Part shown: piece by piece, positions 60,088 to 64,000 of the stretch
Numbering within the stretch: the stretch's first letter is position 1
Layout of the letters: each line of letters begins with the position of its first letter
Origin: Flavobacterium aquidurense
Lineage (GTDB): Bacteria; Bacteroidota; Bacteroidia; Flavobacteriales; Flavobacteriaceae
DNA: 64,000 nt
Direction: 5' to 3'
Assembly: GCA_900107365.1 (NCBI GenBank)
Contig: FNPS01000003.1
Coordinates: 62,001-126,000, forward strand
Position numbers and translations under genes: made by a program
The notes under the pieces: generated by a model
The model's database searches: none
Told to the model about the DNA's origin: nothing
The model's input: only the letters and a program-made list of their open reading frames with translations

Positions 60088-60546
60088 ATGAAAAAGTTAG
60101 TTGTTTTAGTATTAATTCTGGCTTCAGCGATTTCATTTGCTCAAAATGATGCAAAAAGAATCAGTCAGTATAATTTAGAAAACAAAGTGGCTATTCTGGG
60201 TTATGATCCGGTTGGTTATTTTGTTCAGGGAAAAGCGATGAGAGGGAAAAAAGAGATTTCAACAGCCTATCAAGGTGTAATTTATATATTCTCTTCAAAT
60301 GAAAATAAAGAAACGTTCTTGAAAAATCCTTCAAAATATGAACCTCAATATGGTGGATGGTGCGCTTATGCGATGGGAAGTGCCGGAGAAAAAGTCGAAA
60401 TAAATCCGGAAACTTTTAAGATTATTGATGGAAAACTATATCTGTTCTACAATGCTTATTTTAATAATACTTTGAAAAGCTGGAACAAAGACGAGGCTAA
60501 TTTAAAAGTTAAGGCAGACAATAATTGGAAGAAAATATATAAATAA
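60088..60546 (+). CDS. Secreted YHS domain protein
   Basis: 152 residues with a signal peptide (MKKLVVLVLILASAISFAQ). VAILGYDPVGYFVQGKAMRGKKEISTAYQGVIYIFSSNENKETFLKNPSKYEPQYGGWCAYAMG is a complete YHS domain (YDPVGYF to GGWCAYA). YHS domains often bind metal or accompany metal-handling enzymes. No Cys pair for the metal is evident beyond the GGWCAYA Cys. Second gene of the run, between the thiol peroxidase-like and DoxX genes. Confidence 0.88.
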   Translation: MKKLVVLVLILASAISFAQNDAKRISQYNLENKVAILGYDPVGYFVQGKAMRGKKEISTAYQGVIYIFSSNENKETFLKNPSKYEPQYGGWCAYAMGSAGEKVEINPETFKIIDGKLYLFYNAYFNNTLKSWNKDEANLKVKADNNWKKIYK

Positions 60547-60552
60547 GGCACC

Positions 60553-60939
60553 ATGAAAACGGAAATTGTAAAATGGATTTTCAGGCTGGTGGCTTCGGGA
60601 ATTTTACTGCAAACGTTGTTCTTTAAATTCAGCGGAGCAGAAGAAAGTATCTATATATTTTCAACCTTAGGAATAGAACCTTACGGTAGAATTGGCTCCG
60701 GAATTGCAGAGTTGCTTGTCGCGATTTTAATTTTAATTCCGGCGACAACCTGGATCGGGGCTTTGGGTGGAATCGGAATAATGACAGGGGCTATTGCATC
60801 GCATTTATTTGTATTAGGAATTGAAGTAAAAAATGATGGCGGATTGCTTTTTAGCCTGGCCGTGATCACTTTATCGTGCTGTTTAGTGTTACTTTATTTT
60901 GATAGAAAGAAATTGTTTAATCTTCTAAATTTAAGATAG
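60553..60939 (+). CDS. DoxX-like membrane protein
   Basis: 128 residues with four helices: FRLVASGILLQTLFFKFSGAEES, GIAELLVAILILIPATTWIGALGG, GIMTGAIASHLFVLGIE, LLFSLAVITLSCCLVLLYF. KFSGAEES near 25-32 is the DoxX signature. The family is linked to quinone or thiol redox at the membrane. In this run it follows a thiol peroxidase-like protein and a YHS protein, so a joint redox role is plausible, though not shown. Confidence 0.82.
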   Translation: MKTEIVKWIFRLVASGILLQTLFFKFSGAEESIYIFSTLGIEPYGRIGSGIAELLVAILILIPATTWIGALGGIGIMTGAIASHLFVLGIEVKNDGGLLFSLAVITLSCCLVLLYFDRKKLFNLLNLR

Positions 60940-60941
60940 TT

Positions 60942-61430
60942 ATGTTGTTAAAATCCATACGCCACAGTTTAGATGAATTAATTTATCTATTAGATCAATT
61001 GTCTGATCAGGATTATGCAAGATCTTGTCCAGCTTTGAGTAATGCCACAATTGGTGAGCATATCCGACATATTTTAGAGATGTTTCAATGTCTTGAAAAT
61101 AGTTACGATTTCGGAATTTTAAATTACGACAATCGGGAACGAAACACTCTCATTCAAACAGAGACTGAATTTGCAAAACAATCTATTGTTGCCATAAAAA
61201 TGGGGTTGAAAAGTGAGAATAAAATAATCTATCTCGAGCAAGTTATTGACGGTATCAACATTAGAATTCAAAGTAATTATTACAGAGAGCTGCTTTATAA
61301 TCTGGAACATTGTATTCATCATCAGGCGTTAATAAAAGTGGCAGTGCTACAGGTTGAGAATGTTTTAGTTGATGAAAATTTTGGCGTTGCCCGTTCCACT
61401 ATTGAATATAGAAAACAATGTGTACAGTAA
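60942..61430 (+). CDS. DinB-like four-helix protein
   Basis: 162 residues. IRHSLDELIYLLDQLSDQDYARSCPALSNATIGEHIRHILEMFQCL and YNLEHCIHHQALIKVAVLQV show the four-helix bundle with His residues at the metal positions of the DinB/YfiT type (GEHIRH, HCIHH). Family members are metal-dependent thiol transferases or have unknown roles. It begins 2 bp after DoxX and its end overlaps the next gene by 13 bp. Confidence 0.78.
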   Translation: MLLKSIRHSLDELIYLLDQLSDQDYARSCPALSNATIGEHIRHILEMFQCLENSYDFGILNYDNRERNTLIQTETEFAKQSIVAIKMGLKSENKIIYLEQVIDGINIRIQSNYYRELLYNLEHCIHHQALIKVAVLQVENVLVDENFGVARSTIEYRKQCVQ

Positions 61431-62128
61431 GTTTTGTAAATAATAACGGAAGTATCATTATTACTTCAAACCGAGATGAAAAGGTGATTCGTCCGAGTGC
61501 TGTTGCACCTAAAAATTATTGCCAAAATGGCAAAAATATCCTGTATCCCAAAGATGCTAAAGCGGGTGGAACCTGGTTTGTGATTGATGAAAACGGAACT
61601 GTTTTAGTGCTTTTGAACGGAGGAAAAATCAAACATGTACCGGAGCTTTTTTATAGAAGAAGCAGAGGATTAATTGCTTTGGATATTATTTCAAATGATT
61701 CGCCAAAGGATTGTTGGGATCAGATTAATCTGGAAGACATTGAGCCTTTTACTTTGGTTTTGTATCAGCAGGAAGAATTATATGAATTGATTTGGGATGG
61801 TTTTAGTAAAATCAAAACTTTATTAAATGCAAGTCAAAATCATATTTGGTCTTCCGTTACTTTATATCCGAAGGAAGTCAGACAAAAAAGAGCAAATTGG
61901 TTTTTTAATTTCCTAAAAAATCAAAAGGAAATTTCGGCTTCAGAAATACTCGATTTTCATCGAAATACCGAACGTGGTGATTCAGAAAATGGCCTTATTA
62001 TCAATAGAGAAAATGTATTGCAAACTTTAAGTATAACCCAGGCCGTAATCGAAAAAAATAAGTGCGTGCTGCGTTATTATGATCTGGTTAAAACAAAAAA
62101 TTTTATATCCACTTTTATAAGTATTTAA
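61418..62128 (+). CDS. NRDE family protein (TANGO2-like)
   Basis: 236 residues beginning MCTVSFVNNNGSIIITSNRDE, the NRDE signature with Cys2 as the possible N-terminal nucleophile. GGTWFVIDENGTVLVLLNGG and RRSRGLIALDIIS follow the family. Role is poorly known; eukaryotic TANGO2 is linked to heme handling. It overlaps the DinB-like gene by 13 bp and is 10 bp before the ATP-grasp gene, so co-transcription is likely. Confidence 0.88.
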   Translation: MCTVSFVNNNGSIIITSNRDEKVIRPSAVAPKNYCQNGKNILYPKDAKAGGTWFVIDENGTVLVLLNGGKIKHVPELFYRRSRGLIALDIISNDSPKDCWDQINLEDIEPFTLVLYQQEELYELIWDGFSKIKTLLNASQNHIWSSVTLYPKEVRQKRANWFFNFLKNQKEISASEILDFHRNTERGDSENGLIINRENVLQTLSITQAVIEKNKCVLRYYDLVKTKNFISTFISI

Positions 62129-62138
62129 ATTTCTGCCA

Positions 62139-63173
62139 ATGAAACTATTTATCCATAAAATTAGCAATTGGGAGTATTGGCCTTTTCAGGTTTTGTATGT
62201 TCCTATTTATTTTCTTTGGGCTTATTATGCTATCAAAGCAAGATCCATTTTCTTCTTTAATGCCTCAAATCCAAAAATAAAAAATGGCGGATTTATGATG
62301 GAAAGCAAAAAACAGATTTATGATTTACTTCCCAAAAAATATTATCCAAAAACGATCTTAATTAAGGAAAATACCACTTTAAAGAAAATCGTGGATTTGG
62401 TCGTAGAAAAGGGAATTTATTTTCCTTTAATAGCAAAACCAGATATTGGTTTGCGTGGATCTGGTGTAAAAAAAATCAAAACAGTTTCAGAATTGAAAGA
62501 GTACGCCGAAAAAGCAAATTTCGATTTTCTTCTACAGGATTTAATTCCTTTTCAAAATGAAGTGGGTATTTTTTATGTGCGTCATCCACTTCAAAAAACA
62601 GGAAAAATTACAGGAATAGTTTCTAAAGAATTTTTGATTGTTAAGGGCGATGGAAAATCGACCATTGAAGAATTAATCAAACAAACGCCCAGATTTAAAT
62701 TGCAATTTGATGTTTTAAAAGAAGAATACGGTGATCAGTTGTCCCATATTTTGTATAAAGACGAAACATTCAATCTGGTTCCGTTTGGAAATCATTCCCG
62801 CGGGGCAAAATTTCTTGACGGAAGTAATTTGATTACGCCAAAATTAACCGCAATGATGAATGAGATTGCCACTCAAATTCCCGAATTCTATTTTGGACGT
62901 TTTGATATTATGTACAACACTTTTGAAGAATTAGAACGCGGAGAAAACTTTCAAATTGTAGAACTCAACGGAGCGGCGAGCGAGCCAACACACATTTACG
63001 ATCCTAAACATTCGGTTTGGTTTGCCTGGAGAGAATTGGCCAGACATATCACGTATATGTATGAAATAAGCGTTGAAAATCATAAAATGGGTGTGCCGTA
63101 TTTAGATTATAAGGTGGGTATGCGGGAATATCGTCTGCATTTGACACAGAATAATAAAATCATGAATTTTTAA
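62139..63173 (+). CDS. ATP-grasp enzyme (D-alanine-D-alanine ligase-like)
   Basis: 344 residues. A membrane-leaning N-terminal stretch (YWPFQVLYVPIYFLWAYYAI) precedes an ATP-grasp core: KIVDLVVEKGIYFPLIAKPDIGLRGSGVKKI binds ATP, LLQDLIPFQNEVGIFYVRHP follows, and FGRFDIMYNTFEELERGENFQIVELNGAASEPTHIYDPKHS contains the Mg-binding Glu/Asn. It joins a carboxylate to an amine or thiol; the substrate is unknown. The next gene starts one base after its stop. Confidence 0.82.
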   Translation: MKLFIHKISNWEYWPFQVLYVPIYFLWAYYAIKARSIFFFNASNPKIKNGGFMMESKKQIYDLLPKKYYPKTILIKENTTLKKIVDLVVEKGIYFPLIAKPDIGLRGSGVKKIKTVSELKEYAEKANFDFLLQDLIPFQNEVGIFYVRHPLQKTGKITGIVSKEFLIVKGDGKSTIEELIKQTPRFKLQFDVLKEEYGDQLSHILYKDETFNLVPFGNHSRGAKFLDGSNLITPKLTAMMNEIATQIPEFYFGRFDIMYNTFEELERGENFQIVELNGAASEPTHIYDPKHSVWFAWRELARHITYMYEISVENHKMGVPYLDYKVGMREYRLHLTQNNKIMNF

Positions 63174-63830
63174 ATGAAAAGAGTAAAAAATATTGCAGTA
63201 GGATTTGTGGTAAGTTTTTTAGGATCAATTCCGCTGGGATATTTAAACCTGGCTGGATTAGAAATTTACTCCAAATCAGGGCTCCATAATCTGATTTTCT
63301 ATTTGTGTGGAGTCATTTTTGTGGAGACTTTTGTGATTTATTTTACATTACTTTTTGCAAAACAGCTAGTTAGTAACAAAAAATTAATGAAGATCATAGA
63401 TTTATTTTCGGTTGGATTTATGTTTCTTTTGGCTTTTGTTTTTTATTCGAGTTTTAATCAGTCAGCTAAATCTGATTCTAACTTTCGGGATTATTTAATG
63501 TATTCTCCATTTGTAATTGGTATCGTTTTGAATTGTTTCAATTTTTTGCAACTGCCTTTTTGGACCAGCTGGAATTTATATTTGCTTAATGGAAAGTATA
63601 TTGCAATTGAAAGAAAGTTAAAATATTATTATATTGCAGGAACTTTGATTGGTGTTTTTTTAGGAATGTTTAGTTTGATTGTTTTATTGCAGACCATTTT
63701 TCAAAAAGTAAATCAGTTTTCAAAGTATGGGATGCCTGTTTTTATTCCGCTATTTTTTGTTGTTTTAGGAAGTATTCAGGTATTTAAAGTGTATAAAAAA
63801 TATTTTAAACCTGCGACTTTAGAAATATAG
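63174..63830 (+). CDS. LysE family exporter-like membrane protein
   Basis: 218 residues with six hydrophobic segments. GFVVSFLGSIPLGYLNLAGLEIYSKSGLHNLIFYLCGVIFVETFVIYF is the opening of the LysE/RhtB fold, with the small residue-rich SIPLGYLNL. Members export amino acids or similar compounds. It abuts the ATP-grasp gene, so the pair may make and export a small peptide-like or amino-acid product; that is inference. Confidence 0.75.
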   Translation: MKRVKNIAVGFVVSFLGSIPLGYLNLAGLEIYSKSGLHNLIFYLCGVIFVETFVIYFTLLFAKQLVSNKKLMKIIDLFSVGFMFLLAFVFYSSFNQSAKSDSNFRDYLMYSPFVIGIVLNCFNFLQLPFWTSWNLYLLNGKYIAIERKLKYYYIAGTLIGVFLGMFSLIVLLQTIFQKVNQFSKYGMPVFIPLFFVVLGSIQVFKVYKKYFKPATLEI

Positions 63831-63856
63831 CTTTCTGGAGTCTAAAAACTTCAGTT

Positions 63857-64000
63857 ATGAAAAAACTTTACTTTCTGCTTTTTCCATTGGTTTTATTAAG
63901 TTGTAAATCGAACCCATCTGCAACAACTGAAAAAGCATCTCAATCAGAGTCAGAACCTTTAGCCATTTCATACAAAGTCAAAGAATCCGACGTTTCAGAT
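63857..64000 (+). CDS. Lipoprotein, N-terminal part (3' truncated by window edge)
   Basis: Open from ATG 63857 to the edge: 48 residues. MKKLYFLLFPLVLLSC-KSN is a lipoprotein signal peptide with lipobox Cys16. A Ser/Glu-rich linker (SATTEKASQSESEPL) follows. It begins 26 bp after the LysE-like gene. Family cannot be told. Confidence 0.7.
   Translation, partial: MKKLYFLLFPLVLLSCKSNPSATTEKASQSESEPLAISYKVKESDVSD

Overview
The window looks like a chromosomal segment of a Flavobacterium-type member of the Bacteroidota. Supporting signs are low GC, TAnnTTTG-type -7 promoter boxes, many lipoprotein and secreted-protein starts, Bacteroidota-style SusCD-free glycoside hydrolases, GAFTDA instead of GAFTGA in the sigma-54 activator, and dispersed repeats of the GTCATTCCGAGGAACGAGGA kind. 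There is no rRNA, phage, transposase or CRISPR array. One tRNA (Val, UAC) is present.

Layout. (1) 1-13.5 kb is the tail of a polysaccharide-use locus: a BNR/sialidase-like end, a sugar-phosphate-isomerase-like lipoprotein, a GH67N-type alpha-glucuronidase-like enzyme, two GH2 enzymes (one with malectin and a C-terminal carbohydrate-binding region) and an MFS uptake system. Repeats fill its gaps. (2) 14.1-25.2 kb holds an ABC exporter-like operon with one ATPase and three tandem FtsX/MacB-type permeases, divergent from a sigma-54 response regulator and histidine kinase pair that probably controls it. (3) 25-40 kb is accessory: AraC regulator plus TetX-like flavin monooxygenase, VOC protein, zinc metallopeptidase, signal peptidase I, an adenylate-kinase-like protein, a PQQ-type propeller and a TlpA-like thioredoxin. 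(4) 31-49 kb carries three paralogous membrane-anchored AraC-type regulators. Each is followed by a secreted hydrolase: a beta-lactamase-fold serine hydrolase twice and a retropepsin-like protein once. Two further serine hydrolases, one of them frameshifted, lie in the same stretch. (5) 49-59 kb is mostly housekeeping: tRNA-Val, folC, exbB/exbD, a TonB-like protein, an amino-acid dehydrogenase, a chalcone-isomerase-like protein and an acyl-CoA dehydrogenase. A six-copy 111/112-bp tandem array sits between exbD and tonB. (6) 58.7-64 kb is a Crp/Fnr regulator followed by a tightly packed run: thiol peroxidase-like, YHS, DoxX, DinB-like, NRDE, ATP-grasp, LysE-like and a cut-off lipoprotein.

The most interesting structure is in region 4. 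The spacer after each of the three membrane AraC genes contains the same 23-bp pattern, GTTCGA-N10-TCGGTCG. In two of the three, the whole promoter region is conserved without indels over about 95 bp: two TCGTAC repeats 22 bp apart, then GTTCGA, TCGGTC and a CATCTTTG box at identical offsets. This predicts a family of one-component membrane regulators, each switching on the neighbouring secreted hydrolase through a shared operator. Several genes of the same stretch also share a duplicated terminator-plus-promoter cassette. All functional statements come from reading motifs by eye; no database search was possible.
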